Made by a program: the position numbers and the translations under genes | Notes under the pieces: generated by a model | What the model was told of the DNA's origin: nothing | The model's database searches: none | What the model saw: the letters and a program-made list of their open reading frames with translations, nothing else | In this document: piece by piece, positions 10,725 to 22,570 of the stretch | Numbering within the stretch: the first letter of the stretch is position 1 | Layout of the letters: each line of letters opens with the position of its first letter | From: Clavelina lepadiformis | Lineage: Eukaryota > Chordata > Ascidiacea > Aplousobranchia > Clavelinidae | Direction: 5' to 3' | Assembly: GCF_947623445.1 (NCBI RefSeq) | Contig: NC_135241.1 | Coordinates: 16,866,501 to 16,930,500, forward strand | DNA length: 64,000 nucleotides

Positions 10725-12580
10725 ACCGTAGGCTACCAAATAGAAAATAGTGTCTCGAGGATTGAAAACAACCAACGCGTTATATGTAGCAACGATCCCA
10801 GAACAACAAATTACAGAGTAAGTTCGCTGGACCGTCGGGCAGTGCTCTGCATTACCTCCCAGACGAAATGCATACGGCTGCTAATCCAAAACATACATTT
10901 ACAGTAGTTGTAGTTACACATCAGAGTATACAAATAACACACCTTTTGCTACTAAGCCCAGTTCAGTAATTGACCATAATTTCACGGTACTGTTACATTT
11001 ACATGTGTATTTCGAATGAGCCCTTTTTTTATGTCGCTGATCCCATACTACAGACCATATATGTCTTGGACAGGATTACATTATTCTTTAGACGAAGTAA
11101 CCGACATAACCTTGCGCCGCTGTTACAGTCATGTGCTCACGCAGACATGGTTAGATACTCGAAGGTGATATCGGACTCCAATTAGTCAACCTCCCACATT
11201 AACTCATTGAAGCAACTTCACCTTAGCAATCTCCGGGCCCACACGCAAAATCGACCCTAAGAGGTTTTAATTGATAACATGTTAGCTAACGATATAGAGC
11301 TCAAATTCAGAACCAGATTGACGGATCAATATCTGTTATAGGTAATGTGAGAACGTTATAGAGTAAGAGGTTATTGTGAAATTTCTCTTTTACGCGTTCA
11401 CACACTCCCAAAACAGGTGGTGCCAGTTTTCCAAGAACCTAGCGTTTGCATTAAATTATCGTTATGTCAATTTGAGAAGTATCCGAGTCCAATTGCCATA
11501 TAGGTGTATAATCATTTAATTGATGGGGAGCTTATCGCTGCAGTGTTTACAATCCCTGTACATTTCGTTATCTATATCATACTCTGTATCGTATATCACA
11601 TTTTACATCATTCATTCTTAGGCTATAGGTTAGATAGCCTGTGGGGAAGGTATAGGCCTACCTTCCTTTTCATAAGTTATTGTCAAAAGAGTTGTTCTTG
11701 TTCGATTCTTGTTAAAGCTGTTTTTGTATCTAACAACTTTCATTTTTTACAGTCAAATTTGCGTCCGCCTTGCTATCCACTTTCAGAATTCCAATGTAAG
11801 TTTATTGCCAAACGTTTTAAAGGAAGGGGCGTATACAGCCGCATAAGCTTCCCGCTATTTATTAATCAATTATTGTAAATCCACATTTGCTACTGCTGGA
11901 CTTTAAGAAAAGGAAAGAAAATAATTCTAATTTTCGGTAAATGGTTTTGCAAATTAGCTTAAGATCAATAAATATGGATGCGCTAAACGTTTGAAATACA
12001 TCCATAAACCACATCCCCAAAGTTTACAGGTATAGCGGCAGTACACACTACGTTCAACCACCAAAAAAGTCATTGTGCTCTTGATTCTTTCACAGCTCGC
12101 ATTTTGTATCAGTCGTCTTATAAACTAGTAGGCGCACAAACACTCTTTAGATACGTTTCGCCACGTTAAATTAAGCCTGTGCTGCGTCATTCGTCGTTTG
12201 CCATAAACTAAACTAAACATATATTAAAGTTAGCCTCAGTTGTGAATCAGGAACAGTCCAAAAGTATAGGCCTCCAACTTATATTGCCAAACGTCTTGTT
12301 GCGCTATACTTAAACCACATTATGAAACTCAGCAATCAATCAATCTAAACATTTATGCTGGGATTACATTCAAGTGTACACCAACAATCCTTTTTCAAGG
12401 AAATCCAATGATACAAAAACATTCTAAGAAGCATTACTAATAACTTCCGTAAACACTGAAAGAAAGGACAGATGGCACATAACGACCTCCAAGTTAGATA
12501 TGACCAACATTAGCAAAACGCATAGGTTACCGTATAAAGAAACTAAACTACTAAAAAACAAAACAGATTATCTTCTGTCG
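10725..12580. other. intergenic, no gene recognised
   Basis: AT-rich. The longest frame (11504-11878, plus, 124 codons) is hydrophobic and aromatic-rich in the way AT-rich random frames often are. It has no domain I recognise. Nothing else is supported. Confidence 0.4.
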
Positions 12581-12588
12581 CCCTAAAC

Positions 12589-12845
12589 CAGTGGTTATCA
12601 AACTGGGGTCCACGGTCCTAAACCGGTTGAATGTGATTCACGATATTAGGGTTGGGTTGTCCAGAATGGAACCAAACATAGCCGAACTGGTTGCAAAGAA
12701 GCAGGTACACCCGTCACATTGATACCATAAAAACCAACGTGTCGTGTTGTGCTTATTTGTGTTGATTTTTTCAGGGACCGTGAGGCTAAAAAAATTGCTA
12801 GGGAACCGTTGCGTACTTTCTTTTAAAAAAGTTTGAGAACCACTG
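12589..12845. mobile_element. hAT MITE, 257 bp, perfect 8-bp target-site duplication
   Basis: It starts CAGTGGTTATCAAACT and ends AGTTTGAGAACCACTG, inverted repeats of 16 bp with one mismatch. It is flanked by perfect 8-bp CCCTAAAC copies at 12581-12588 and 12846-12853. The CAGTGGTTCTCAAACT terminus is a very common hAT-MITE end in animals. It contains no coding sequence. Confidence 0.92.
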
Positions 12846-12853
12846 CCCTAAAC

Positions 12854-13766
12854 CAATTAAGTAAACAATTCCTGGTAAACAGCAACAAAAAAACGATGCG
12901 AAAGGAAATGAAACAGGATATTGAAGCTTCCACGCTGGCTTGCCCCGATGACTGTCAACTATTCAGCTGAGACAAATTAACAACAGCTGTGAAGCATCAC
13001 TAAACGTGCAAAGCAGCTGGTTTAAATGTGAAAACAACAGATATGATCAATGATCACACACTTTGGCAATAAAACCCAAAACCATATCTTAATTTTTTCT
13101 TTTTAACCCATGCAGGCTGACACACAAAAGCAGGAAACGAGAAAAAATTGTAGCCCAGCAAAAGCCAAACAACGAACCAGAACAGCCCAAGACCTACCGG
13201 CCTATGTAACTTTTTTGTATCCCCTTCAAACTATATAAACATCTCCTGTTCCTGAACTATTGTTGAAAAACAGTTATCAGCTGGCTGGCTTCAGGCCAGG
13301 TTGATCCTGATTTTGATGTCAGGCATTAAAAGGGAACTGAATTCAATGCCAACACTTTGTCTGCAAAGGGATGAAAACACGCTGATTCCGAAAATATGAA
13401 CGAAATTACTCTATCTTTTTTTCGTTAACGAGGTTTTGGCAAAGGCGTTTTCAAAAAGCTGTTCAGCGGATGTGATATCACCAGGGTTGTGGTTGTTGAA
13501 AAGTTGCTTTTGCAAGAGTAGTTTCGGCGATTTTACTGGTCGTGTTGGACATTTTTTATAATCTTTCGGGAATGGATGATTGACTAATTGTAGGAGGCGT
13601 TCTTAATTAAACAAATCATATATCTTTATATATTTCTTGTAGTGATCCTTATAAGAGTTAGTACACTGACCATAAAACTGCCATTTTGGGGAATTTAAGT
13701 CTGTTTTGAAGTGTGGGACCGATGAAACAGAAAAAATATTTTGCGTTTTTCATTCGTAATTGAAAT
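12854..13766. other. intergenic, no gene recognised
   Basis: No coding frame of interest and no repeat boundary could be defined here. Confidence 0.4.
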
Positions 13767-13979
13767 AAGTTGGGCTCAAAATTAAAACGACAGGGTTGTA
13801 AGTTGAAATGGGCTTAGTCAAGTTTTCCATGAGTTGGACTCAAGTTTTTCGTGGGCTGGGCGCAAAGTTTGAATGAGTTGAGCTCAAATTTACCATTGGC
13901 AGGCTAAAATTTTCGATGGGCTGGACTCAGCCTTTGAATGAGCTGGGCCTTGGATTTGAGAGGGCTGGGTTTTGAGCCC
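13767..13979 (+). repeat. degenerate tandem repeat, period about 22 bp
   Basis: About eight to nine units with the approximate consensus GRGYTGGGCTCAAAGTTTTGAT follow each other with a period of 21-23 bases (unit starts near 13831, 13853, 13875, 13897, 13918, 13940 and 13962; earlier units are more diverged). The overlapping open frame at 13938-14270 begins inside the repeat and is probably not a gene. Confidence 0.75.
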
Positions 13980-14543
13980 ATCTTCATTATCACAACCGCT
14001 GTTGCAAACCACCAGCTATTTTGCTTTCAACTTGCTAGCAGGGAACTTTCACTTCTGCGAAACAACAAACCAAAGCACTTCTGGGCACAGCTAAATTTGA
14101 AATCTCCAACTTGTATAAGTTTATTTGAAAAGCATTGGACCATGGCTCTCCTCACAAACCCAATTTTTGGGCATAGAAGTATTTACTCATTTCCCTACAT
14201 TTTTGTTCATCGCATTTCCTTGCTTGCGGCTAATTATGACTCTCACCTAGAAAACCATACAATAGGCTGATATACGACGTTTCAAAATCGTATTATACGG
14301 CTTGTTTAAGTTATAGGCTTCACAAGAAATGGTCAGAAATTGTACATATATAATTATTAGAATACATTTCATTTCAATATGTTTCTGGAATGCTAGAAAA
14401 ACGGGAATTTTGCGCTCCGCGCATTTTGGACGTGCATGATCGTCAAGCGCGGGACATGACAACTCAACACAATGAAGTTTAGTTTAATAGTTTCCTTTAA
14501 ACGTGCACAATATTTTTAAATAAAAGCTACACGAAACTTTAAA

Positions 14544-14718
14544 CTATTTTAAAATATTTTCTTTGTTACCAAAATGGTTGTGCTCAGGATCGCAGTTGCT
14601 CACAATCTCATTGTTTCTGGTCGTTAACCTTGTTTGACATTTTCTGCACTGGTAAAATTTACAACGCCACTGAATATTTCCGCTTGTATATTTTCGATGT
14701 TCAAATTCATGTTCACAG
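14544..14718 (-). pseudogene. FLYWCH-type zinc-finger fragment
   Basis: On the minus strand an open segment begins after a plausible TTTTCACAG acceptor at 14719-14727 and runs to a stop at 14544. It encodes a FLYWCH-like finger: conserved F and RKY, then QWRC, then C..C.TRLTT, then the terminal HNH (D-P-E-H-N-H). These are the Cys2His2 ligands and aromatic positions of the FLYWCH family, found in metazoan DNA-binding proteins and in MULE-type transposon proteins. No upstream exon or partner domain was found. It could be an exon of a small gene, a transposon-derived fragment or a pseudogene; I favour a fragment because the surroundings are repeat-rich. Confidence 0.5.
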
Positions 14719-14789
14719 CTGTGAAAACTCGCCCCAACGAAAATATTTAGTAAAACTGCAAGCGGCGGTTGGTAGAAGCATGTTACCAA

Positions 14790-16271
14790 TTGCTAAACTT
14801 TCAATTAATCTCCCGACACATCAAGCAATGTAACTGACATAAAACGTGATGTAAACCAATTCTTATTCAGGCAACACAACCTTTAACAATAATTATTGTT
14901 CGATTATAATCGAAGTATTTATCGAGTACAAAACTTATGATGATAACTTAACATGGAAGCTGTATACTTTTCTCTTTCTCCGTATGACTTTGTGCCTAAT
15001 CAGAATGAAAATGGCGGCACAAGACAACCGCAAAGCAAATATGATGTCAAAGCAGCCAACAAAAGTAGGAAACAATAGCTGTGACAACTTTTGGTTAACT
15101 TTTGGGATTTCCCTATTAAGAAGCAAAGCGCAAGACTAAGCGGTTTTCCAGTAGCAGCTTTTTGTTACTTGTTCTCAGTGACTGACAGGCTGGTGAGTGT
15201 AATGTGACACCAAGCTGCTGTTCGTGACGTAATCAATAACAGTTTAGGCTTTTCAGATGTGCATTTTTTCATGCTCACAAACAATTAACGAAAAAGTGGC
15301 AAAGCACAAGGGCTTAAAACATGCAAGATAGCGATAATATATTAAATAGCGATTATATATTATTCTATAGAATTGTGCTATAAGATGCTAGGTTAGCATT
15401 GCCACCAAACCCACAAGTTTGTTTTATCAGCTTACTTGTAGCCTTAGTATCCAACTTTGTATAACTTATTACACATATTTGTAAGCATCATTCATTCATC
15501 TTTATCATTTGGTTACATTATTATTCTTGCACGTTGTAAGCCTTTGGGCTTTGCTGCTTTTCCCACTCATTGTTTGCAGGTGGAATTGATAATTAATTGT
15601 TATTTTATCACGCTATAATGGTCAATATTTTATTTTTGTTCCCCTATAGACAATGATGAAAAATAAAAAATACAATATGACCCTGCCTCTTTAAATGTAT
15701 TCTACTGTTTATTGTATACATGGATATTAACAGCCAAAATAAATATATAAAGTGACATGGTTTGATTACAATGACAATAACTAATAAGCAACTGGGTGAC
15801 GTCACCAATAGCAGGGTGTTGTATGCAAAGTAAATTGCAAATTTATCTTTTCTATTAAGTTTAACCTATACCGGTCAGCAACCACATAACGCTACCAATT
15901 ACAGCGTGCCACTCAAAAACAACAGGCTGCAATGGCTGATGTCACGAGAAAATTGTAACATGTGCTCAGTTAAAAAAATGCTATTGCAGAGTCATTGCCT
16001 ACTGCCCTAAGAAGAAATCGTTCAGGCCAAGTAGTACAGTAGACTTTTACCAACCGTCATATATTTCACCTAGTGGGCCTAGTGCAGAAGTGTAAAACGG
16101 CATAATGCATTTATATTATAGACCCCTACTACCCCATTAGTTACGTCATTTGGTTGTGCAAGTCTGCACTAGACCCAAGCTTTTGAACTACACAATAATC
16201 AGTTTTACAAAAGTTAGTGGTTCTGCATTACAATTACATACTAACTGTAATTGCACTTGTAATAGGGTATA
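14790..16271. other. intergenic, no gene recognised
   Basis: No gene recognised. A perfect 12-bp palindrome GGTGACGTCACC (CRE/ATF-type core) lies at 15795-15806, but no transcript start is visible close to it. Confidence 0.4.
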
Positions 16272-16434
16272 GACAGTCAGCTCGGTAGCTGAATGGTTCG
16301 ACCACTGACGTTGTAATAAGCAGCTCGTGTTCAGTGTTCGATATGCGGCATAACTATATTGCTGTAATACTCTTGGGTAAGGCATTACCAACACTTGCTC
16401 CTGTTAAATGGACCTGGTGGACAGTTTAAAGTCA
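16272..16434 (+). repeat. tRNA-derived SINE
   Basis: An A-box-like TAGCTGAATGG (16286-16296) is followed about 40 bases later by a B-box-like GTGTTCGATATG (16334-16345). The intervening GTTGTAATAA resembles a threonine-type anticodon region. Downstream comes the block CTTGGGTAAGGCATTACCAAC, which resembles the conserved body seen in many deuterostome SINEs. The tRNA-like part is too degenerate to be a functional tRNA. Confidence 0.7.
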
Positions 16435-17664
16435 AGCAACACTACATAAAAAATCAAAACACCAAACTAAAATATATGTGTGAGTGTGACAATCTGAACC
16501 TGCACAAAGGCTACCTCGGTAACCAGAGTTCGAGCGATGAGGAATCATTGCCGGGTTTTAATTGTGCAAAGACTTTCCTCAGTCCAATGATAAAGATTAT
16601 CGTACAGTACCAGATAAGAGTCCATGAGGTTAATATAAATTTTTTCATTGACATGCACCAAATGTTTAAACAACCTTTCACCTACCATCCCATGTTTTTA
16701 AGTATACACTTATTCAAAAAAGAAGTCAGGTTTTCGTTTACATTTTTCAATTTATAATGAGTTTGGAAAGTACTAATATATGATAGTGCATACCTAAAAT
16801 TTTAGACAGAGTTATGAATTGTTTACTATGTGCCTTGCTTTCATGTCTCAGCACTTGAGAAAAGACTAACCTGATTGTATACCCTGGATTGTGAGTTTGT
16901 GATACAATATACAATAAGTCACTTAATTGTAACATTGCCCATAATATAAATAGCTTGAACTGAAGGATGGTTTCCCCTTCGGTTGGGTCCCAAATCCAAT
17001 TAATTTAGCTCATGCAACGATTTTTCTATTGAATCTTGGGTACTGGTAGTTGCACTGATTCTGAGTGGTTAATAGATAGTTTGTAGATTACTTATTAGTT
17101 TATAGATAAAGCCAAAATTTCAATAACGGTATAATCAGTATCTATCTAAGAAACACATGTTAATACCATTACCCAAATTACTTCAGTGTTCTGCTTCTAT
17201 CCATGTGGGGCACTTTGAGAGATCTATGGTGCGTACAGTTGTATACTATAGGTTTTTTATGGGTAAAAGTGCCATGGTACTTGTGCAAAGGCACTATATA
17301 GGGCAGGTATTTAGGATGTACACTACGTTGTGTCACTGTAAAATTTTCCAAAGCAGCATTCATGTCTTATTATAAAAATAACGATCGCACTGAATAGTTT
17401 TTAGATTAATAACTTTTCGACAAGGAAGTGACTTGACATCTGCTTGGCACATACCTGCCAACCATCACAGTGCATTGCACTTTAAGATGAGTCCATGGCA
17501 TTTAATGTAGCCCTGTTACTACGTTTTGTCTTCACATGCCCAATTTCTTATGAAAAACCATATATATATATATAAAGAAATTTTCAGTCAGCACTAGCAT
17601 TCTTTATTTTAATGTACTTGCAGTGTGTGCGCACTATAGAATACATTTTATTAAATTGAAAAAA
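16435..17664. other. intergenic region upstream of the CULT gene
   Basis: No gene recognised. A plus-strand frame at 16395-16757 overlaps the SINE and has no domain. A (TA)7 run occurs at 17561-17574, about 90 bases before the CULT start codon. Confidence 0.4.
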
Positions 17665-18368
17665 ATGCAATCTTCACATGCTGTGATTGTTGCCATCAGA
17701 TTCATTTATATTTTCTTGAGTTTTCTGAATAACGTACAATGTCATAACAGTGATGAACACAATTTAGGTGAGATAATTCAGTGACTTTAGCGTACTTAAT
17801 GTTAATGGTTTCAGCTTTTGTATTATGCTATACAACTGGCAATGTATTAGCAACAGCATTTATGTTTTATAGACAATCTGTTATGTAAGCAGTGTGGCAA
17901 TACCATAGCAAGTACCCATGACATACGGTCATTTTCCAGCAAGCTAGCAATAAAACATTGGAATCAGACTTTGTTGAATATTCCAAATGTCCTTGTGCAG
18001 CTTTTCGAAAATCCTCATAAAATGCGCTTTAATGTGATTACATTATCTAATGCAAATGTATACATGCATGAACAGGTATGGCTAGACTTACAAGAAAGTT
18101 CCTGTGAACATTTTTGGATTAATTTAACAACAATTCTATTTATTTTTTGTAGGTATACAATACTGATACTTGGTTTCCCAACTATTCTTGGAGTATGAGT
18201 GTTTGTTCAAAATGCGGTACTCACTTGGGCTGGAAGTACCAACCAACAAATTTTAACCATATTACTCATTACAAAAATGAGACTTTTTTTGGATTAATTC
18301 TGGATAAATTACTTGAAGAGCACCTTTCTGATACCTTGTTGCTAGTTCCGAATTCATACAAAAGCTGA
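17665..18368 (+). CDS. secreted CULT-domain protein (cereblon-type thalidomide-binding fold)
   Basis: Three exons, 17665-17767, 17873-18075 and 18153-18368, with GT-AG introns and matching phases (1, 0), encode 173 residues. Residues 1-26 form a signal peptide (hydrophobic AVIVAIRFIYIFLSFL, likely cleavage after VQC). The rest is a single CULT domain: zinc-binding pairs C39/C42 (LCKQCG) and C120/C123 (CSKC), and tryptophans W109, W115 and W129. The 6- and 14-residue Trp spacing equals that of human cereblon W380/W386/W400, the cage that binds glutarimides and related cyclic ligands. No Lon-like or DDB1-binding region is present, so this is not an E3 substrate receptor. CULT domains are known in cereblon, in single-domain bacterial proteins and in secreted eukaryotic proteins; this belongs to the last group. 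The natural ligand is unknown. It is convergent with coatomer epsilon. Confidence 0.93.
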
Positions 18369-18382
18369 TTGTAAATTTAACT

Positions 18383-18409
18383 TTATTGCTTGGAATAAAT
18401 TCTTTATTG
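18383..18409. terminator. paired poly(A) signals for two convergent genes
   Basis: AATAAA on the plus strand at 18395-18400 lies 27 bases after the CULT stop codon. Two minus-strand AATAAA signals (TTTATT at 18383-18388 and 18404-18409) could end the coatomer epsilon transcript. If both are used, the two 3' UTRs overlap. Confidence 0.55.
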
Positions 18410-18698
18410 TCCACAATACATAAACATATCATACAAAGCAGCTAACAACACCATTCATTATGACAGTTCACTTGGAAGTCATCCGAGGGCTAAATTTGCT
18501 CACCCCTTTAAGAAGATTTCAGAGAGCATTGTAAGGGAAATGCAAAATAATATCTTCGAATAGCTGGACACACACATCCCTAACATTTCTAACATTATTT
18601 AGACATGTTAATGAGCAAGCGCTAAAATTGCACCAAAACATTCTATTGTATGTGGAGAAGAAGTTACAATGACAATCTTGATTCTAAGAAATATCCAT

Positions 18699-21600
18699 TT
18701 ATGACGGTGCATATTGCATTGTCAGACGATCAAATTCATTTTCCTGTTGAGCAAAAAATATGTAACCTGATTTGAAAAACTTGGTAGAATGTGAATAAAC
18801 TACCATATTTGTTAACATAAACAAATAATTAGCACAATGATTAAGTTATGTAGTAGGCCAGTAATAAATAAATATTTCACTTGGGTAAGAAAAAAGACGG
18901 TAAACACAATGTCACCTTCTTTATTAATTCCTGAACAAATCTGTGGCTATTGTGGGAATCTTTGAGTTGTGACAAGTATCGATTCGTCACTTCTGGTCCT
19001 TTTCCTTGATGTTGGGAAAGAAGGATCATGTTGATGAGAGTTTCAGGACAGTTACTATCCTGTTTAATATAGATGTAATTTCATATATACTGGCCATCTT
19101 ACCAACTACTCTCTTTATCAATTGTGACTGTTTAAAAGCATAGGAAATGCAAAAGATCATTTTGAACTTGCTGTTAGTGATTAGAACTTGAACGGGTACT
19201 GGTATAGTAAAATTAGTACAAGTGCAATTATGACAAACTTTGATTCAACATTGACTGTTCTCAACCATACCTTGTCCATGGCTTCCTGCAGCACACCTTC
19301 TGCTTCATCCCATTTGCCTTGAGCCATGTAACAGGCTGCCTGACCATTCAAAAGCAAGCTGCTTGATTGGTTTTTGTCAGCCATTTCCTACAATACATTA
19401 GCGGTTAACAAACTTCATACATCAAATTTTTTATGACATTCTTAGCACTAACAGTGGGTAATGACTATCACATGAATACCTGGAAAATATAGTATGCATC
19501 CTGTAGTTTTTCACCTCCAACCGCAATATTAAACCAAGCCTGTGCAAGCTGAGTTAAGGTTGCATCTTCATCTGTTTCTTGCATTCGCTTCAGCTCCTTT
19601 CTAATCAACCAACAAACATTTGGCAAAGGAACTTTGATAACTTTGGTTGTTGATAAGAATATGCTCTTTAATCAGGTGAAAAGACTTACTTGGCTAAATC
19701 CACACGGTTTATTGTAATGAATACTTGAATTGCCAACGCAGACCTAATGTTAAAACCATAAAACAATAACTATTTGTTTGCAGCATCTCCATATGTTATA
19801 TATATATATACACTGTGGGTTCATTTTTTGTACATTTAGAACAATAAAAGATCTGATTATACAACATACGCCTCAAGTGATTCTGTACTGTGAAGAACAC
19901 GCAAAGCAGCATCGTAATTTCCTTCATGATAATATATGCTTGCTGCCATAAGCGGTAGAGTTATGTTTTCAACATCAACGTTTCCAGAAAGCTTTTGATC
20001 CAGTGACTGCAAAAGTGCATTTAACAAATAATGTGAGCTGCAGGGATGTGCAGCGAGGAATCTAAATACCATGAAGGCCAACATGAATGAATCTATTCGT
20101 ATCAGCACCAAATGATAAAATTTCATCAAAACGATTCCAAATCTTGCTTGTAACGTGACTTTGCTACAAATTAATAAGCAAATGCCGATTTAAAAAGCAA
20201 AATCATTTTAAAAGTAAGAACCTTCAGTAAGAAATGTTGATTCTAGCGTAGCCAGGAGAAAAGATTTCTTACCAAATTTTCACCATCACATCATTTCTTT
20301 CCAAAGTCGATAAATTTATAAGTAATATTATATTTGGGTTTACTGTAGTTAGTATTCATGTTCGCCCGAATCTTCTCCAAATACGATATTTGGCGAATTT
20401 ATTTGGGTTAGGTTTTTTAAGGGCCCATCCTTAATGAGTTGCTACAAAACTAAAAGTAGTTTTCAAATACTCAGTTTACCGTTACCAAATTAATTTACAA
20501 TGGCCTGGACTATCTAGAAGTAAATAGTTTGTTTGTTTTTCCAGCTACAGTGCTTCCTCGATTATCCGTACCTTGTTTAACCAGCATATGATAATCCGAT
20601 TGCCTGATAAAGTGGCTTTATTATTTAATATTGATAATAATAATACAATAAAACAAACGAATTGTAAAACCTCCTGCAGCTATAGCTACACAGTGTCTGA
20701 TATAGCACAAACTCACTATGTTACCGTTCATTGTTAAAAACAAAATCTAGTACTGTATCTTAAAGTTTTCAAACAGCTTCATATTTGAAAGGCAACGTGA
20801 AACGTAAAAAAGAATTGTTCTATCTCTTAAATGTAAGAATTCAATTGTGTTGTTTTTGCTTATCTGCTTGAATTTTTAAAAACGTTGTCTCAACTAGACC
20901 GGATAATCGAGGAAGCACTGTACCATCATGTTTTTGTTACCCCTACCTAGAGCTGGGTGTAAGTCATAATTTTTGTTGCATAAAAATATCCCATGCAAAA
21001 ATGTTACATTATTTTGATGCAATTAATTGGGAACCTGGATAATATTTTTTTGGACTGGACCTTACATATAGATGTTTCACTAAACAAAAGTGTGTCTTTG
21101 GGATACTTCTGAATGTATATATATGTTTTGTGTGTTGGTTAATTGTGCCATTGTTCTATCTTTGTAAAAGACTGTTGAAGTTGTCATAGATATACAGTAA
21201 TCACATGTTACAAATAACTTTGTTTCAACAGTCAAAACTAAATTAGAATTAGTTTATATTTATGACATAATTTGACAAACATAATAATCAATGTTTCGTG
21301 TAACCCAGTGTTTCCTAAGCTACGGTTTTTGAGGGGATGCCAACCTAACATGATATTTACTTGCAAAAGCTTTTAAATTAGCAAAAAAACTGATACAAAT
21401 TAATGAAATATACAAGTACAAGGTGAGGATTTGGGTGCCTACTTCAGAGGATCAGTAAATAGCACTTAACAGATATTTAGCTAATAAAAATTTGGTATAT
21501 TGAAAATTTGTTATTCAAAATGAGTTTGGTTCTGACTATGTTCTCAACCTTTAACTGGAATACTAATAATTAAAAGATCATAAAGCATCATATTAATAAA

Positions 21601-22570
21601 GTGTGAAAAAATGCTAAAATACTTTTGCTGAAGATATGCATATAAAAATACAAATTATACAATAGAAGTTTGTTAACTTTACTTAACTCATAATTTCTTA
21701 ATTAACTCAGCTGATTAACAAGACGCTTAATACAGCATACACATGCAATTGTAACTGAATTCCATTAATTAAAATGTTCCAATCTTTTTATTTTCACAAA
21801 CTCAAATTGTTTGCCATGGAATATACCGATAAACAGCAATAGCTAAATCAAAAATTGTGACTTATCACTCATTAATCATTCAGTTAGAATTAAATGTCAC
21901 CCTGATTTTAGCTGGCCTGCACCCCCGAGATCTCGTCAAAAAGTGCCGTGCTTTCCAGCCTGGGCAATCATCTTAGGCTATATTATATAGTTATATACCT
22001 TTAAAACTCCATCTTTTCTGGAAGGATTTGAGAGGTAATCAGCCAATAAACGCACTGCTTGGAGTTCAGCTGGAGCAGAGGATCTTATTTCATCCAAAAC
22101 AACGCCATACTTTCTTTGTGCAATGTATGCCCGATACAAGAATATATCGCACTCCGTCTTCCTTGCCTAAAAAATATATATGTAGTTAACTTATTAGTAC
22201 GATTATGGATAACTTTAAGATTAGCTTAACATGTAGTGAAAAAATGCTGCATTGGTAGGCCCCCAAATCCCAAACCTAAATGTTATGCTATGTACTGAAT
22301 TTGTTTCAATGTGCATGCCACAAGGGATGAAAACTTGCATTGAAACATGTCGTTTGTTTTTCAGAAGGCATACGACCCATTCTACCATTTTTGTTTTTAT
22401 ATCTACATGAAAAACTAAAACCGTCAAGTGAAAACAAAGTAAGACTATATCCTATTCCTAACTCCTAAAACTACCTTGGTTTTCTGAGCTTCATTTATGC
22501 ACTGTTGAAACAAACCAAGATAAAAGGCGTTTTTCACATCAAATAATTCATCCACTTCTGATTGTGCCAT
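18699..22570 (-). CDS. COPE: coatomer subunit epsilon (epsilon-COP)
   Basis: Eight exons on the minus strand give a complete 293-residue protein: 22570-22475, 22166-21999, 20006-19870, 19743-19690, 19600-19480, 19387-19271, 19059-18916 and 18743-18699. All splice sites are GT-AG and all phases join. Hallmarks include [13 protein letters not shown] near the N-terminus, [77 protein letters not shown] and [14 protein letters not shown], ending [14 protein letters not shown]. The TPR-like helical solenoid binds alpha-COP in the COPI coat that drives Golgi-to-ER and intra-Golgi transport. Length matches the family (human about 308). The large intron 2 (20007-21998) contains a pogo-like MITE. Confidence 0.97.
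20548..20920. mobile_element. pogo/Tigger-like MITE with perfect TIRs, 373 bp
   Basis: Both ends carry the identical inverted repeat CAGTGCTTCCTCGATTATCC followed by G, at least 21 bp perfect. The element is flanked by TA on each side (20546-20547 and 20921-20922), the Tc1-mariner/pogo target. The interior is AT-rich and non-coding. It lies inside coatomer epsilon intron 2. Perfect ends suggest fairly recent activity. Confidence 0.9.

Noticed and set aside
11504..11878. 124-codon plus-strand frame with hydrophobic stretches
   Set aside because: Composition fits a random AT-rich frame; no recognisable domain.
13938..14270. 110-codon plus-strand frame
   Set aside because: Starts within the 22-bp tandem repeat and has no domain.
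15795..15806. CRE palindrome as a promoter
   Set aside because: No gene start nearby; several TGACGTCA-like sites are scattered through the window, so a single site is weak evidence.
16272..16345. tRNA gene
   Set aside because: A and B boxes are present, but the acceptor and anticodon stems do not pair well and a SINE-type tail follows.
16395..16757. 120-codon plus-strand frame upstream of the CULT gene, considered as an upstream exon
   Set aside because: Begins in the SINE. The CULT gene already has a complete start exon with signal peptide at 17665, in phase with the rest.
21300..21350. Possible hAT end (CAGTGTTTCCTAAGCTACGG)
   Set aside because: No matching inverted end or target duplication found within the intron.
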